Assembly (NCBI RefSeq): GCF_017355405.1
Contig: NZ_CP061177.1
Span: 1,347,001 to 1,411,000, forward strand
Reading direction: 5' to 3'
DNA: 64,000 bases
From: Roseomonas haemaphysalidis
GTDB lineage: Bacteria > Pseudomonadota > Alphaproteobacteria > Acetobacterales > Acetobacteraceae
A program made the translations under genes and the position numbers. Below are positions 1 to 8,930 of the stretch, in pieces (position 1 is the stretch's first letter; every line of letters starts with the position of its first letter). The notes under the pieces were generated by a model that worked only from the letters and a program-made list of their open reading frames with translations, searched no databases and was not told the DNA's origin.

Positions 1-141
1 CGCGATGCCGTCCGTGCGCTGCAGCGGCACCTGCGGCTTGGCGCGGCTTTGCCCCAGAAACAGCGCGAAGCCCGCCAGCAGCAGCGCCGCCGGCACTCCT
101 GGCAGCAGCAGCCAGCCCAGCCCCGCGCCACGCTGCCTCAC
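1..141 (-). CDS. YdcF-like (DUF218) membrane protein, N-terminal part
   Basis: A 47-codon N-terminal fragment is visible; the rest lies beyond base 1. It starts with GTG, and that codon overlaps the ftsX stop (GTGA), so translation is probably coupled to ftsX. The fragment has a few Arg residues, then one hydrophobic helix (about residues 8-29), then the basic segment GQSRAKPQ and the beginning of a soluble domain (QRTDGIA). This matches the entry into the DUF218/YdcF fold, where the next residues normally read VxTGG. YdcF-type proteins are linked to envelope processes, and their place after ftsEX is usual in Acetobacteraceae from what I know of the group. The family call rests on a short stretch plus context. 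Confidence 0.6.
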   Translation of the reverse strand, partial: MRQRGAGLGWLLLPGVPAALLLAGFALFLGQSRAKPQVPLQRTDGIA

Positions 142-1037
142 GGCAGCCGCCGCAGCCAGCGGCGCACGCTGAACTGCGCCGTCGCCCAGCCGATCAGACC
201 CGCCACCGGCGGCAACAGCGCCAGGTCGAGCCAGGGCAGCGACGCCCAGCCCACCGCCTGCCCGCCCGCGAAGGGCGCGGCCAGCGAGGACAGCGCGGCC
301 AGCGCCGGCACCGCCAGCGCGGCGCCGGCCAGTGCGCCGCCCGCCGCCAGCAGCCCGATGCGCCGCGCGAAGCGCCCGGCGATGTCGCGCTGCGTGGCGC
401 CCAGGTCGTGGAAGATCTCGATCGCCTCGCGGCGCGAGGCGATGCCGGCACGCGTGGCCACCGCCACCACGGCGACCGCCACCCCCGCCACCAGCCCCAG
501 CACCGCCAGCGCCACGCCCTGCACGGAACCCGCCAGCGCCGCCAGCCGCGCCACCCAGATGCCGTGCGCTTCCAGCTCGGCACCCGGCACGGCCTCGGCC
601 AGCCGGGTGGCCAGCGGGGCGGGGTCGATCTCGGCATTGACCAGCCGCAGCTCGATCACGGCGGGCAAGGGCAGGGCGGTCAGCCCGTCGTCCAGCGCGC
701 TGCCCAGCCAGGGGCGCAGCAGCGCGCGCATGCGCTCGGCGCTCACCGCCTCGGCGGTGCGCACCTCCGGCATGGCGCGCAGCACCGCCAGCGCCTGATC
801 CATGCGCGAGGCCTGCTCGGGCGGCAGCTGCACCGTCACGGCGGCGGCGGCGCCGGCTTCCCAGCGGTGGCGCAGCGCTTCCGCCCCGCGGCTGCCGGCG
901 AGCGCCAGCGCCGCCAGCAGCGCCATGGCCGCCACCAGCCCCGGCAGCAGCCGGTCGGACAGGGCGCGGCGCAGCCCCAGCGGGTCGCGCGCGTAGCGGG
1001 TGCGGCGCTCAGCCCCGCCGCGGCGCGGCTCAGCCAT
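138..1037 (-). CDS. ftsX: Cell division protein FtsX (ABC permease-like)
   Basis: 299 residues. FtsX is the membrane partner of FtsE; the complex links the divisome to activation of peptidoglycan hydrolases. The sequence has a basic cytoplasmic N-terminus (about 1-30), TM1 at about 31-48, a periplasmic domain of roughly 110 residues, then three helices near 167-190, 225-245 and 265-287, and a basic tail. That is the four-TM FtsX topology. The start overlaps the end of ftsE by a few bases and the stop overlaps the next gene, so the three are one operon read leftward. Divergent FtsX sequences are normal in alphaproteobacteria, so the call leans on topology plus the ftsE neighbour. Confidence 0.88.
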   Translation of the reverse strand: MAEPRRGGAERRTRYARDPLGLRRALSDRLLPGLVAAMALLAALALAGSRGAEALRHRWEAGAAAAVTVQLPPEQASRMDQALAVLRAMPEVRTAEAVSAERMRALLRPWLGSALDDGLTALPLPAVIELRLVNAEIDPAPLATRLAEAVPGAELEAHGIWVARLAALAGSVQGVALAVLGLVAGVAVAVVAVATRAGIASRREAIEIFHDLGATQRDIAGRFARRIGLLAAGGALAGAALAVPALAALSSLAAPFAGGQAVGWASLPWLDLALLPPVAGLIGWATAQFSVRRWLRRLP

Positions 1038-1704
1038 GGTGCACCACCTTGCCGCCGCGCAGCACCAGCGACGGGGCGGGAAAGCTTTCCACCAGCTCCT
1101 CCGAGTGGGTGGCCACCACCACGGTGGTGCCCATGCGGTTCATCTCGGTCAGCAGCGCCAGCAGGCGGCGGGCCTGGTGGGAATCGAGGTTGCCGGTGGG
1201 CTCGTCCGCCACCAGCAGGGCGGGGCGCGTCACCACCGCGCGGGCGATCGCCACGCGCTGCTGCTCGCCGCCCGAAAGCTGCTGCGGCAGGGAGGCTTCC
1301 TTGCCCGCCAGCCCTACCCAGCGCAGGATTTCCGTCACGTCCGGCCGCGCGCTGCTTTCGGCGCGCCCCGCCAGCCGCAAGGGCAGCGCCACGTTGTCGA
1401 AGGCGGAAAGATACGGCAGCAGCCGGAAATCCTGGAACACCACGCCGATGCGCCGCCGCAGGGCCGGCAGCTGCGCCCGGCGGTCGGCCCGCACGGTGCT
1501 GCCCAGCACTTCCAGCGCGCCGCGCGTGGGCAGCTGCGCCAGGTGCATCAGCCGCAGCAGGGACGACTTGCCGGCGCCGGACGCCCCCAGCAGCCAGGTG
1601 AAGCTGCCGTCGGGCAACGTGAAGGTCAGATCGGACAAGGCCTCGGGTCCCCCGGCCCCTTGCGGGGAGGGGTAGCGCAGGCCGACGTCGGTGAAGCGCA
1701 CCAT
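1030..1704 (-). CDS. ftsE: Cell division ATP-binding protein FtsE
   Basis: 224 residues from the ATG at 1704. FtsE is the ABC ATPase that drives FtsX at the septum. It has Walker [10 protein letters not shown] at about residues 40-48, a Q-loop region ([12 protein letters not shown]), the signature [14 protein letters not shown], Walker [10 protein letters not shown] and the H-switch in [11 protein letters not shown]. An in-frame ATG at 1737 would add 11 residues (MAARGVACPSA). I chose 1704 because FtsE proteins typically begin MVxFxxVGLRY and the extra segment looks non-coding. Neither start has a convincing Shine-Dalgarno. The gene is divergent from the zinc-ribbon gene at 1811, and the short gap between them must hold both promoters. 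Confidence 0.95.
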   Translation of the reverse strand: MVRFTDVGLRYPSPQGAGGPEALSDLTFTLPDGSFTWLLGASGAGKSSLLRLMHLAQLPTRGALEVLGSTVRADRRAQLPALRRRIGVVFQDFRLLPYLSAFDNVALPLRLAGRAESSARPDVTEILRWVGLAGKEASLPQQLSGGEQQRVAIARAVVTRPALLVADEPTGNLDSHQARRLLALLTEMNRMGTTVVVATHSEELVESFPAPSLVLRGGKVVHHG

Positions 1705-1810
1705 GGCGGAGGGACATGCCACGCCGCGCGCCGCCATGCCACCCGGCGGATGTGCGCGACGGGCCCCACAATCATCTTGCGGCCGCCGCCGCGCGTGGTC
1801 ATAGCGCCGG

Positions 1811-2776
1811 ATGCGGATTGAATGCCCGAACTGCGCCAGCGCCTACGACATCCCCCCGGCCCTGCTGGCGGCGGGCCGCCCGGTGCGCTGCCTGCGCTGC
1901 GGCCAGTCCTGGCGCCCGGCGGTGCCCGAAGCCCCCGCCGCCGCCGCGGCGCCGGCCCCCCCCGCCGCGCCGCCACCGCCGCGCCGCGCCGTGCCGCTGG
2001 CGGAAGCCGCCACCATGCCCATGGGCCCGCCGCGCCCCGCCACGGCGCCACGGCCCGCGCCGCCGGCCGCCGCCGCCGCCACGCCCCCGGGCGAGCCCGC
2101 GGCGCTTCCAGCCACGACCGCCAGCCCTCCGCCACCCAGCCCCGCGGCACCCAGCCCTGCGGCCCCGGGGCCTGCGGCCGAGCCGGTGCCCGAAGCCTTG
2201 CCCGGGCCGGCGTCCAGGCCGGAACCGCTGCCCAGGCCGGCTTTCAGCCCGCCGCGCGGTCCCGCCCCGGCACCGGTGCCCGAGGCGCCCACGCCCGAAG
2301 CCCCCGTGCCGGAAGCACCCGTTCCGCCCGGCCCCGGCCGCCTGGCCACCAAGCCGGACAGCAGCCGCCCCGCGCCGCCCGCCGCGCCGCTCGCCCTGGC
2401 CGAGCCGGCGTCTCGCCTGCCGGGCCCCGCCGTGCCCGCCGGCGAAAGCGCGCCGCCGCGCGGCGGCGCCCGCCTGTTGCGCCCCGCGCCCCGCGCTGCC
2501 ACGCCGCCGGCCCCGGCCCCGGCCCCGGCCCCGGCCCCGGCCGCGCGGCAGGCACCGGTTGCGCCCGTCGCGGCCCCGCCCGCGGCCTCGGTGTCCCCGG
2601 CTCTGGCTTCCCCGGCTCCGGCTTCCCCCGGGCGCGGCGGCGCCCCCTGGCTGGCCTGGCTGGTGTCGGTGCTGCTGGTGGCCGGCGCGCTGGCGCTGCT
2701 GCTGGCCAACCACACGGCGGTCAGCGCCGCATGGCCGCCGGCGGCGCGGCTGTTCCAGTGGCTGGGCCTGCAATAG
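1811..2776 (+). CDS. MJ0042-type zinc-ribbon, proline/alanine-rich single-pass membrane protein
   Basis: 321 residues. The first 35 residues are a zinc ribbon of the MJ0042/PF13719 type, with CxxC pairs at Cys5/Cys8 and Cys27/Cys30 (ECPNC, RCLRCGQSW). Next comes about 250 residues of low-complexity Ala/Pro sequence, including a run of Pro-Ala dipeptides from a hexanucleotide repeat near 2509-2542. A single hydrophobic helix follows at about 293-312, then a short C-terminal tail that ends VAPLFQWLGLQ-like. Proteins of this build sit divergent to ftsEX in many alphaproteobacteria. The function is not known. The topology puts the zinc ribbon in the cytoplasm. The repeat region probably varies in length between strains. 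Confidence 0.85.
   Translation: MRIECPNCASAYDIPPALLAAGRPVRCLRCGQSWRPAVPEAPAAAAAPAPPAAPPPPRRAVPLAEAATMPMGPPRPATAPRPAPPAAAAATPPGEPAALPATTASPPPPSPAAPSPAAPGPAAEPVPEALPGPASRPEPLPRPAFSPPRGPAPAPVPEAPTPEAPVPEAPVPPGPGRLATKPDSSRPAPPAAPLALAEPASRLPGPAVPAGESAPPRGGARLLRPAPRAATPPAPAPAPAPAPAARQAPVAPVAAPPAASVSPALASPAPASPGRGGAPWLAWLVSVLLVAGALALLLANHTAVSAAWPPAARLFQWLGLQ
2509..2542 (+). repeat. GGCCCC hexanucleotide tandem repeat inside the zinc-ribbon gene
   Basis: About five and a half tandem copies of GGCCCC lie within the coding sequence of the zinc-ribbon protein and encode alternating Pro-Ala. Because the unit is 6 bp, copy-number change would keep the frame and only alter linker length. Confidence 0.8.
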
Positions 2777-2940
2777 GGGCATCATACGCCCAGCATCATT
2801 TTCTTCCGTTGCGGTGCCGCCCGACGCACGATCCGCATGGTTCCGGGCGCCGCGCGGCAGGAATCCGCAAGGTCATGCTTCCGCCTTCCGCATCGATGGC
2901 GTAAAGACCGGCCTTCGCACGCCTCCGGGAGAGAACGTCC

Positions 2941-4050
2941 ATGAACCGCCGCGCCCTGCTCGGCGCCGCCGCGACCGCCGCGCCGGCTGCCCTGACGCTC
3001 GCCACGCCCGCCCTGGCCCAGTCCGCTTCAGCCGCGACGGCGCCCGAGATCCGCTGGCGGCTGACCAGCTCCTTTCCGCGCAACCTGGACATCCTGTTCG
3101 GCGCGCCGGAGTTCATCGCCCGGCGCGTGGCGCAGCTCACGGACAACAAGTTCCAGATCCGCGTGTTTCCGGCCGGCGAGATCGTGGGCCCGCTGCAGGC
3201 GCTGGACGCGGTGCAGGCCGGCACGGTGGAATGCGCCCACACCGCGCCCTACTACTACACCGGCAAGGACTTCACCTTCGCCTTCTACACGGCGGTGCCC
3301 TTCGGGCTGAACACCCGCATGTCCAACGCGTGGTTCCGCCACGGCGGCGGGCGGGAGCTCTCGGCCGAGCTGTTCCGCGGCTACAACATCGTCAACTTCC
3401 CGGCCGGCGACACCGGCGCCCAGATGGGCGGCTGGTTCCGCAAGGAAGTGAAGTCGCTGGCCGACATCCAGGGCCTGAAGTTCCGCATCGCGGGCCTCGC
3501 GGGCGAGGTGTTCAGCAAGATGGGCGCGGTGCCGACGCAGGTGGCGGCGGCCGACATCTACCCGGCGCTGGAGCGCGGCTCGATCGACGCCGTGGAATTC
3601 GTCGGCCCCTATGACGACGAGAAGCTGGGGCTGAACCGCGTGGCGCCCTTCTACTACTTTCCCGGCTTCTGGGAGCCGGGCGCGCGGCTGCACTTCCTGG
3701 CCAACCAGGCGGCCTTCGACGCGCTGCCCGCCGCCTACAAGGCCGCGCTGGAAACCGCCTGCGCCGATGCGGATGCCGACATGACCGCCCGCTACGACGC
3801 CGGCAACCCGCTGGCGCTGCGCCGGCTGATCGCCGCCGGCACGCAGCTCCGCCCCTGGCCGCGCGAGGTGATGGCCGCCGCCTGGAAGGCGACGCACGAG
3901 CTGTACGAGGAAACCAGCGCCCGCAACCCGCTGTTCAAGAAGACCTGGGAATCCTACCGCAAGTTCCGCGACGACGAATACGCATGGTTCCGCGTGGCCG
4001 AGAACTCCTACGACAACTTCGCCTTCACCGCCGCCAACACGGTGCGCTAG
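2941..4050 (+). CDS. TRAP transporter solute-binding protein, DctP/TakP type (orphan)
   Basis: 369 residues. It is a periplasmic receptor of a TRAP transporter, the type that delivers mono- or dicarboxylates or 2-oxo acids to a DctQM permease. The N-terminus (NRRALLGA, hydrophobic stretch, ALAQS) is a Tat-like or Sec signal peptide cleaved near residue 27. The mature part has the DctP fold signs: FPAGEIVGPLQALDAVQAG, MGGWFRKEV, and VEFVGPYDDEKLGL, the last close to the ATEWIGPYND segment of TakP. No dctQ or dctM is visible nearby, so it must work with a permease encoded elsewhere or be an orphan receptor. The start is preceded by GGGAGAGAACGTCC, an acceptable ribosome site. The ligand cannot be told from sequence. 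Confidence 0.9.
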   Translation: MNRRALLGAAATAAPAALTLATPALAQSASAATAPEIRWRLTSSFPRNLDILFGAPEFIARRVAQLTDNKFQIRVFPAGEIVGPLQALDAVQAGTVECAHTAPYYYTGKDFTFAFYTAVPFGLNTRMSNAWFRHGGGRELSAELFRGYNIVNFPAGDTGAQMGGWFRKEVKSLADIQGLKFRIAGLAGEVFSKMGAVPTQVAAADIYPALERGSIDAVEFVGPYDDEKLGLNRVAPFYYFPGFWEPGARLHFLANQAAFDALPAAYKAALETACADADADMTARYDAGNPLALRRLIAAGTQLRPWPREVMAAAWKATHELYEETSARNPLFKKTWESYRKFRDDEYAWFRVAENSYDNFAFTAANTVR

Positions 4051-4054
4051 CCGC

Positions 4055-4089
4055 GCGGGGCAGGGGGGCGTTTCCCCTTCCTGCCCCGC
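4055..4089 (+). terminator. Hairpin downstream of the TRAP receptor gene
   Basis: A GC-rich inverted repeat starts five bases after the stop: left arm GCGGGGCAGG plus GGGG, right arm CCCC plus CCTGCCCCGC with a two-base bulge. It has no T-run, so it is either a factor-assisted 3' stem or a stability element rather than a classical intrinsic terminator. Confidence 0.45.
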
Positions 4090-4673
4090 CCCGCCGGCAC
4101 GGGCGGAACGATGAAAGGGGGGCTACCCTGATCCCCCGACCGGCCTTCAGGGTCTCCGCAGCCCGTCCAGCAGTGCCCCGGTGCCTTGCCGGATCGCCGC
4201 CCAGTCCGGCAGCAGCCGCGCCGCGAAGGTGACTTCCACCGCCGCTGCGTCGCGCATCCGCCACATCTGGCAGGACAGCCCGGCGCGGCACGTCATCAGC
4301 AGAACCGGCCGGCCAGGCGCGACACAAAGCCGTTGTGCCGGAAGCGGTGCCGCGCGCGCGCCCCGGTGCTTGAAAGCGGATGACCGGGTGCGGCGGCGCC
4401 GGGCCTTCCGCCACGCCGGTGGCGTGCCGCAGAAGCCGCAGGGCATCCGCCGCCCGCCAGCCGCCACCCGGGCGGGACATCAGCAGCGAACGGCGTTCAT
4501 TGGGGCCGCTCCGGCCCGGCGCGCAGCAGCCAGGCGCCGGGCCGCCGCGCCACGGGCGGGCGAGGTCATGCGCGGCATGATGCGCCGCGCCGGCGCCGCC
4601 CGGCCAGCCCCGCCGATTGACACCGCCCCCCGGCGGGGAGCAGCTTTCCCCCCTGCTTTGGGGGAGGCACATC
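4090..4673 (-). other. Gene-poor stretch with a possible broken or unrecognised small ORF (4147-4480, minus)
   Basis: This 580-base stretch has no gene I recognise. On the minus strand an ATG at 4480 opens a frame with protein-like composition for about 50 codons (SRPGGGWRAADALRLLRHA). The protein-like character then seems to continue in a different frame, ending with ARLLPDWAAIRQGTGALLDG and a stop at 4147-4149. This could be a small hypothetical gene with a frameshift, or chance in GC-rich DNA. Nothing else is convincing before the ribosome site of the next gene at about 4660. Confidence 0.2.
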
Positions 4674-5396
4674 ATGGACATCGGCGTACCGCTGCGCGAC
4701 CTGGGCAAGGTCGAGGTCGGGCCGCTCATCAAGGTGATGGAAGGGCTGACGGAAGAGGACTGGACGGGCAACACCTTTCGCCAGGACGCCGTCGCCGCCA
4801 CCGCGCATTCGGCCACCGACAACATCATGATGAAGACCGAGTGGCACCCCTCGGCCTCCACCAGCGGGCTGCAGCACTTCGAGGACCTGATCAGCGTCTG
4901 GGCCACCCAGACCGGCCGGGACCCCGCGCCATACCTGCCCATCGCGCGGGAAGACACGGACATCTGGCCCGTCTACACCATGCCCGACTGGCTGCGCTTC
5001 AAGGAGGTGCTGGAGCCGGTGGTGGACCAGGCGCTGGCGCCGCTGAAGCGCCCGCGCGGCGTGGTGACGCGGCTGGCGCTGGTGCGGCTGCGCGGCGGCG
5101 CCACCATCGCCCCGCACGTGGACGCGCACGCCATGGCCGCCAAGGCGCACCGCATCCACGTGTCGCTCAGCAGCACGCCCTCGGTGGAATACAAGATCGA
5201 CGGCCGCAAGTTCACCATGGACCTCGGCCATGCCTACGACTTCAACAACCGCGTGCGCCATTCCGTGAAGAACAAGGGGCGCGGCCACCGCATGAACCTG
5301 TTCATCGACTACTATCCGGAGCCCGGCATGGTGTTCCGCAACCCGCTCGACACCGCGGTGCCGCTGATGGCGCCGCCCACCCCGCGCATCAACTAG
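4674..5396 (+). CDS. Aspartyl/asparaginyl beta-hydroxylase-like Fe(II)/2-oxoglutarate oxygenase
   Basis: 240 residues. The double-stranded beta-helix region carries the expected metal ligands HVD (His148, Asp150) and His196 in RVRHSVKN. Arg206 in GRGHRMNLF is placed to bind the 2-oxoglutarate carboxylate. This is the Asp_Arg_Hydrox-type family. Relatives hydroxylate Asp/Asn side chains or act on small molecules; the substrate here is unknown. An earlier in-frame ATG at 4617 exists, but the one at 4674 has a strong Shine-Dalgarno (GGGGGAGG, 7 bases upstream) and begins at family-like sequence, so I use it. It stands alone, with no evident operon partner. Confidence 0.82.
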   Translation: MDIGVPLRDLGKVEVGPLIKVMEGLTEEDWTGNTFRQDAVAATAHSATDNIMMKTEWHPSASTSGLQHFEDLISVWATQTGRDPAPYLPIAREDTDIWPVYTMPDWLRFKEVLEPVVDQALAPLKRPRGVVTRLALVRLRGGATIAPHVDAHAMAAKAHRIHVSLSSTPSVEYKIDGRKFTMDLGHAYDFNNRVRHSVKNKGRGHRMNLFIDYYPEPGMVFRNPLDTAVPLMAPPTPRIN

Positions 5397-5503
5397 GGCG
5401 TGGCCACGGCGGTTTGGGGTGACAACGGGGCCAGCCGGCGCTAACCGGCTGGCCCGAACCCCTTTGGCGACTCGCTCGCCCTCCCACCCGACAGGACGCC
5501 CGC

Positions 5504-6322
5504 ATGGACGCCACGCTGCTGCTTTCCGCCATCCTGATGGGATTGGTGGAGGGGCTGACCGAGTTCCTGCCCATCTCGTCCACCGGCCACCTGATCGTGC
5601 TGGCCGAGGCCATCGGCTTTCAGGGGCCGCCGGGCAAGACCTTCGAGATCACCATCCAGCTTGGCGCCGTGCTGGCCGTCATCTGGATCTACCGCCACGC
5701 CCTGGTGCGCATCGCCACCGGCATGTGGCGGCGCGGGTCGGAGGAATACTACATCGCCGTCAACCTGGCGCTGGCCTTCATCCCGGCCATGATCCTGGGC
5801 GCCACCCTGCACGGCTACATCACCCGCCTGCTGTTCAACCCGCTCACCGTCGCCATCGCGCTGATCCTGGGCGGCATCGCCATCATCGTGATCGAGCGCC
5901 GGCGGCCCACGCCCACCATCCATTCCATTGCCGAGATCGGGCCGCTCGCGGCGCTGCTGGTCGGGCTCGGCCAGGCGCTGGCGATGATCCCGGGGACCAG
6001 CCGCTCGGGCGCCACCATCATCTCCGCCCTGCTGGTGGGGGTGGAGCGCAAGACGGCGGCGGAATTCTCCTTCCTGCTCGCCATCCCCACCATGCTGGCA
6101 GCCACCGTGTTCAGCCTGTTCAAGGCGCGCGCCGAGCTGGACTTCAACGGGCTCGGCATCATCGCGGTCGGCTTCGCCACCGCCTTCGTGGTGGCGCTGC
6201 TGGTGGTGCGCTGGCTGCTGGGCGCCATCAGCCGCATCGGCTTCACGCCCTTCGGCTGGTACCGCATCGCGCTGGGCGTGCTGATTCTCCTGTGGCTGGC
6301 GCTGCGCACGCCGGTGGCGTGA
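5504..6322 (+). CDS. uppP: Undecaprenyl-diphosphate phosphatase (BacA/UppP)
   Basis: 272 residues, the usual length. It dephosphorylates undecaprenyl pyrophosphate to recycle the lipid carrier for peptidoglycan and other glycans. Both family motifs are present: EGLTEFLPISSTGHL near residues 17-31 (catalytic Glu and the Ser/Thr-rich segment) and the phosphate-binding PGTSRSGATI near 163-172. The rest is hydrophobic with about eight membrane segments. The gene faces the phytase-like gene across inverted palindrome pair A1. This is an integral inner-membrane enzyme and a known bacitracin-resistance determinant when abundant. Confidence 0.97.
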   Translation: MDATLLLSAILMGLVEGLTEFLPISSTGHLIVLAEAIGFQGPPGKTFEITIQLGAVLAVIWIYRHALVRIATGMWRRGSEEYYIAVNLALAFIPAMILGATLHGYITRLLFNPLTVAIALILGGIAIIVIERRRPTPTIHSIAEIGPLAALLVGLGQALAMIPGTSRSGATIISALLVGVERKTAAEFSFLLAIPTMLAATVFSLFKARAELDFNGLGIIAVGFATAFVVALLVVRWLLGAISRIGFTPFGWYRIALGVLILLWLALRTPVA

Positions 6323-6330
6323 CGAAAAAG

Positions 6331-6480
6331 GCCGGGGGAAGGAATTCCCCCGGACCCCCATCTTCTTTTTGTCGGATTCCAGCACCCGCTTGAAGCAGGC
6401 GCCGCCCATTCCAGCCAGGCGCCAAAAAGTCAGAAAAAAGATGGGGGCTTGGGGGCATTCATTCCCCCAACCTTCTCCCC
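6331..6480. repeat. Intergenic palindrome pair, family A (copy A1)
   Basis: Two inverted ends face each other between the convergent genes uppP and the phytase-like esterase. The left end (about 6331-6371) contains the palindrome GGGGGAAGGAATTCCCCC followed by GGACCCCCATCTTCTTTT. The right end (about 6432-6478) is its inverted relative, with AAAAAAGATGGGGGC and a second, less perfect palindrome (GGGGGCATTCATTCCCCC). About 60 bases of unique DNA lie between. Transcribed from either side, the ends could pair into one long stem, which may help to stop transcription. Confidence 0.8.
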
Positions 6481-6484
6481 CCGC

Positions 6485-7792
6485 TCACAGCCCCAGCGCC
6501 AGCCCCCGCACCAGAACGATCTTCGTCCGTTCCCCGCTGATCCCGAAGTCGTCGTCGTTGATCAGCATCAGCGTGCCGTCCGGCAGCAGCGCGATCCCTT
6601 CCAGCTTCACCGGCAGCTCCGGGTGGTCGGCGCTGTCCAACACCAGCCGCTTGTGCAGCGGCACGATGCCCGTGCCGGCAAGGTCGTTGCTCTGTTCCAG
6701 CGTCGGCCGCGTCGCGGCATCGTCCCAGCGGCTGCCGCTGATGTCGGTCGCCTCCCCCAGCCGCACCTCGAACAGCTTGGTGGTCTTCTCCGTCCGCTCC
6801 AGCACCAGCAGCCGGTCCGGCCCCAGCCAAGCGGCCTCCGAGATGCGCGGGTCGGTTTGCCGGTCCGACGGGTCCAGCCGGAAGGACTGCGGCGCCTCCA
6901 GCGGATACACCCACTCCCCCGTGACCCGGTTGCTGCCCGGCTCATACCGCAACACCCGGCTGTTGCGCGCGGCGCGGTACGCCGCCGCATCCGGGTTGGC
7001 CAGCGGGTTCTGCACGATGGCATACAGCGTCTCGCCATCCGGCGTCCCCGCCAAGCTCTCAATCCCGCGGTTGGACTGGCGCTTCGCCAGGATCGCCGGC
7101 AGCCCCTCCACCACCGGGTAATCCGCCCCCGCCAGCTCCCCCGCCGTGCCCCCCGACGGCACCACCCGCCGCAGCACCCGCCCGTCCGCGCCCACATGCA
7201 CCAGCGACGGCCCGTTCTCCTCGCCGATCCAGGCACTGCCATCCGGCAGCCGCACCAGCCCCTCGGCATCGATCGCCGACGGGTCGAAGGCCAGCCTGGC
7301 CCCCGTGCCGTCCAGCGGCTGCTCCGTCCGCCCCGGCAGCGGGTTGGTCAGCCCCGTCAGCGGCACGCCGCGCCGCGTCTTCAGCGCGATGCTCTCGAAC
7401 ACCTCGAACCGCCCCTCGGCCGGCCGCAGCCGCACGCCGTAGAGCGAAGGCGCATAGCCCGGCACCGGATACACCCGCCCGTCCCGGTCCGCCGCGCACA
7501 ACACCCCGCGCCGCACCCCCGTCACGGCCTCCGCCTCCGAACACGCGAAGTTCGGCCCCCGGTCCGACAGGGTATAAACGATGTCCGCCGGGTCCCCCGG
7601 CCGGTGATACGCCGCGCTGCCGATCCCCACCGTCAGATCCAGCGCCCGCCCGCCCGCGAAGTCCACCCGCCCCAGCCGCAGGATCGGGTCCTCGCTCACC
7701 AGCACCGAGATCTCCGGCGCCGCCCGCGCCGGCAAAGCAGGGGCCAGCACCGCCGGCAGCATCAGCACAGTGGACAGCAACAAGGCGCGCAT
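6485..7792 (-). CDS. Secreted esterase-like phytase-family protein
   Basis: 435 residues from the ATG at 7792, where a clean signal peptide begins (MRALLLSTVLML, then ALPARA, cleavage near residue 24). The mature protein matches the esterase-like phytase family (PF13449): DRGPNFAC, RFEVFESIALKTR, LPDGSAWIGEENGPSLVHV, and the C-terminal LEGIALLPDGTLMLINDDDFG typical of calcium-binding beta-propeller blades. Relatives are annotated as phytase-like or alkaline-phosphatase-like, but an activity is rarely shown. An upstream in-frame start at 7852 would place 20 non-signal residues before the signal peptide and is unlikely. It is convergent with uppP and has no operon partner. Confidence 0.85.
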   Translation of the reverse strand: MRALLLSTVLMLPAVLAPALPARAAPEISVLVSEDPILRLGRVDFAGGRALDLTVGIGSAAYHRPGDPADIVYTLSDRGPNFACSEAEAVTGVRRGVLCAADRDGRVYPVPGYAPSLYGVRLRPAEGRFEVFESIALKTRRGVPLTGLTNPLPGRTEQPLDGTGARLAFDPSAIDAEGLVRLPDGSAWIGEENGPSLVHVGADGRVLRRVVPSGGTAGELAGADYPVVEGLPAILAKRQSNRGIESLAGTPDGETLYAIVQNPLANPDAAAYRAARNSRVLRYEPGSNRVTGEWVYPLEAPQSFRLDPSDRQTDPRISEAAWLGPDRLLVLERTEKTTKLFEVRLGEATDISGSRWDDAATRPTLEQSNDLAGTGIVPLHKRLVLDSADHPELPVKLEGIALLPDGTLMLINDDDFGISGERTKIVLVRGLALGL

Positions 7793-7929
7793 CGTGAACC
7801 ATTCCGCTTCAAACACAGCCCGCTGGCATAACCCCCCGCACCCCGCTGGCAACGTGACCGTTGCATGAACTCGGCAACCGCCCCCGAACAGTCTAACCTC
7901 GCCCCCACACGCATTCGGGGAGCACAGCC

Positions 7930-8925
7930 ATGAACGACCTGTCCAGCGGGGTTCCCCCGGCGGGGCTCATCGTCGCCGTCATCCTGGTGGCGCTCGCCAT
8001 CCTCACCGCCTTCAAGGGCATCCGCACCGTCCCCCAGGGCGAGAACTGGACCGTCGAGCGCTTCGGCGCCTTCACCCGCGTGCTGCGCCCCGGCCTCAAC
8101 CTCATCATCCCCTTCATCGACGCCATCGGCCACAAGGTGAACGTGCAGGAGATCGTGCTCGACATCCCCGAACAGGCCGTCATCACCCGCGACAACGCCA
8201 ACGTGTCCGTCGACGGCATCGTCTACTACCGCGTCATGGACCCCGAGAAATCCGCCTACCAGGTGCAGAACCTGCAACAGGCCCTCTCGGCGTTGGCCAT
8301 GACCAACATCCGCGCCATCATCGGCGAGATGGACCTCGACGCCGCGCTGTCCTCGCGCGACAAGATCAACTCCCACCTGCTCTCGGTGCTGGACGGCGCC
8401 ACCGACCCCTGGGGCGTCAAGGTCACGCGCGTCGAGATCCGCAAGATCGAACCCCCCGCCAACCTCGTCATCGCCATGAACACCCAGATGATGGCCGAGC
8501 GCGAGCGCCGCGCCACCGTCATGCGCGCCCAGGGCGACCGCGAAGCCGCCGTGGCCCGCGCCGAGGGCGCCAAGGCCGCCCAGATCCTGGAAGCCGAAGG
8601 CCGCCTGGAAGCCGCCTCGCGCGACGCCGAAGCCCGCGAACGCCTGGCCGAGGCCGAGGCCAAGGCCACCGAGGTCGTCGCCAACGCCGCCCGCGACGGC
8701 GGCACGGCGGCGCTGAACTACTTCATCGCCGAACGCTACATCGGCGCCTTCGGGGACCTGGCCAAGAACCCCTCCTCCAAGCTGGTGGTGGTGCCGATGG
8801 AAGCCTCCTCGCTCGCCGGTGGCATCGCCGCCGCGCTGGAACTGTTCCGCAACGGCACCACGCCCCCCGGCACGCTGCCCCCCGCCACCCCGCGTGCCCC
8901 CACGGGCAGCGTGCCGAGGGTCTGA
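7930..8925 (+). CDS. SPFH/band-7 (stomatin/QmcA-like) membrane protein
   Basis: 331 residues. One N-terminal TM segment (about 11-30) is followed by a band-7/SPFH domain (TVPQGENWTVERFGAF, then LNLIIPFIDAIGHKVN, then SVDGIVYYRVMDP). A long charged Ala/Glu/Arg coiled coil runs from about 195 to 255, and a Pro/Thr-rich tail closes the protein. This is the stomatin/paraslipin layout, which forms ring-like membrane scaffolds. The next gene, five bases on, encodes an NfeD-like protein, the standard partner; together they resemble E. coli QmcA-YbbK. The likely role is membrane microdomain organisation or quality control of membrane proteins. Confidence 0.93.
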   Translation: MNDLSSGVPPAGLIVAVILVALAILTAFKGIRTVPQGENWTVERFGAFTRVLRPGLNLIIPFIDAIGHKVNVQEIVLDIPEQAVITRDNANVSVDGIVYYRVMDPEKSAYQVQNLQQALSALAMTNIRAIIGEMDLDAALSSRDKINSHLLSVLDGATDPWGVKVTRVEIRKIEPPANLVIAMNTQMMAERERRATVMRAQGDREAAVARAEGAKAAQILEAEGRLEAASRDAEARERLAEAEAKATEVVANAARDGGTAALNYFIAERYIGAFGDLAKNPSSKLVVVPMEASSLAGGIAAALELFRNGTTPPGTLPPATPRAPTGSVPRV

Positions 8926-8930
8926 GCACC

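Noticed and set aside
1738..1810. Longer ftsE beginning upstream of 1704
   Set aside because: The extra residues do not look like FtsE and would occupy the divergent promoter region.
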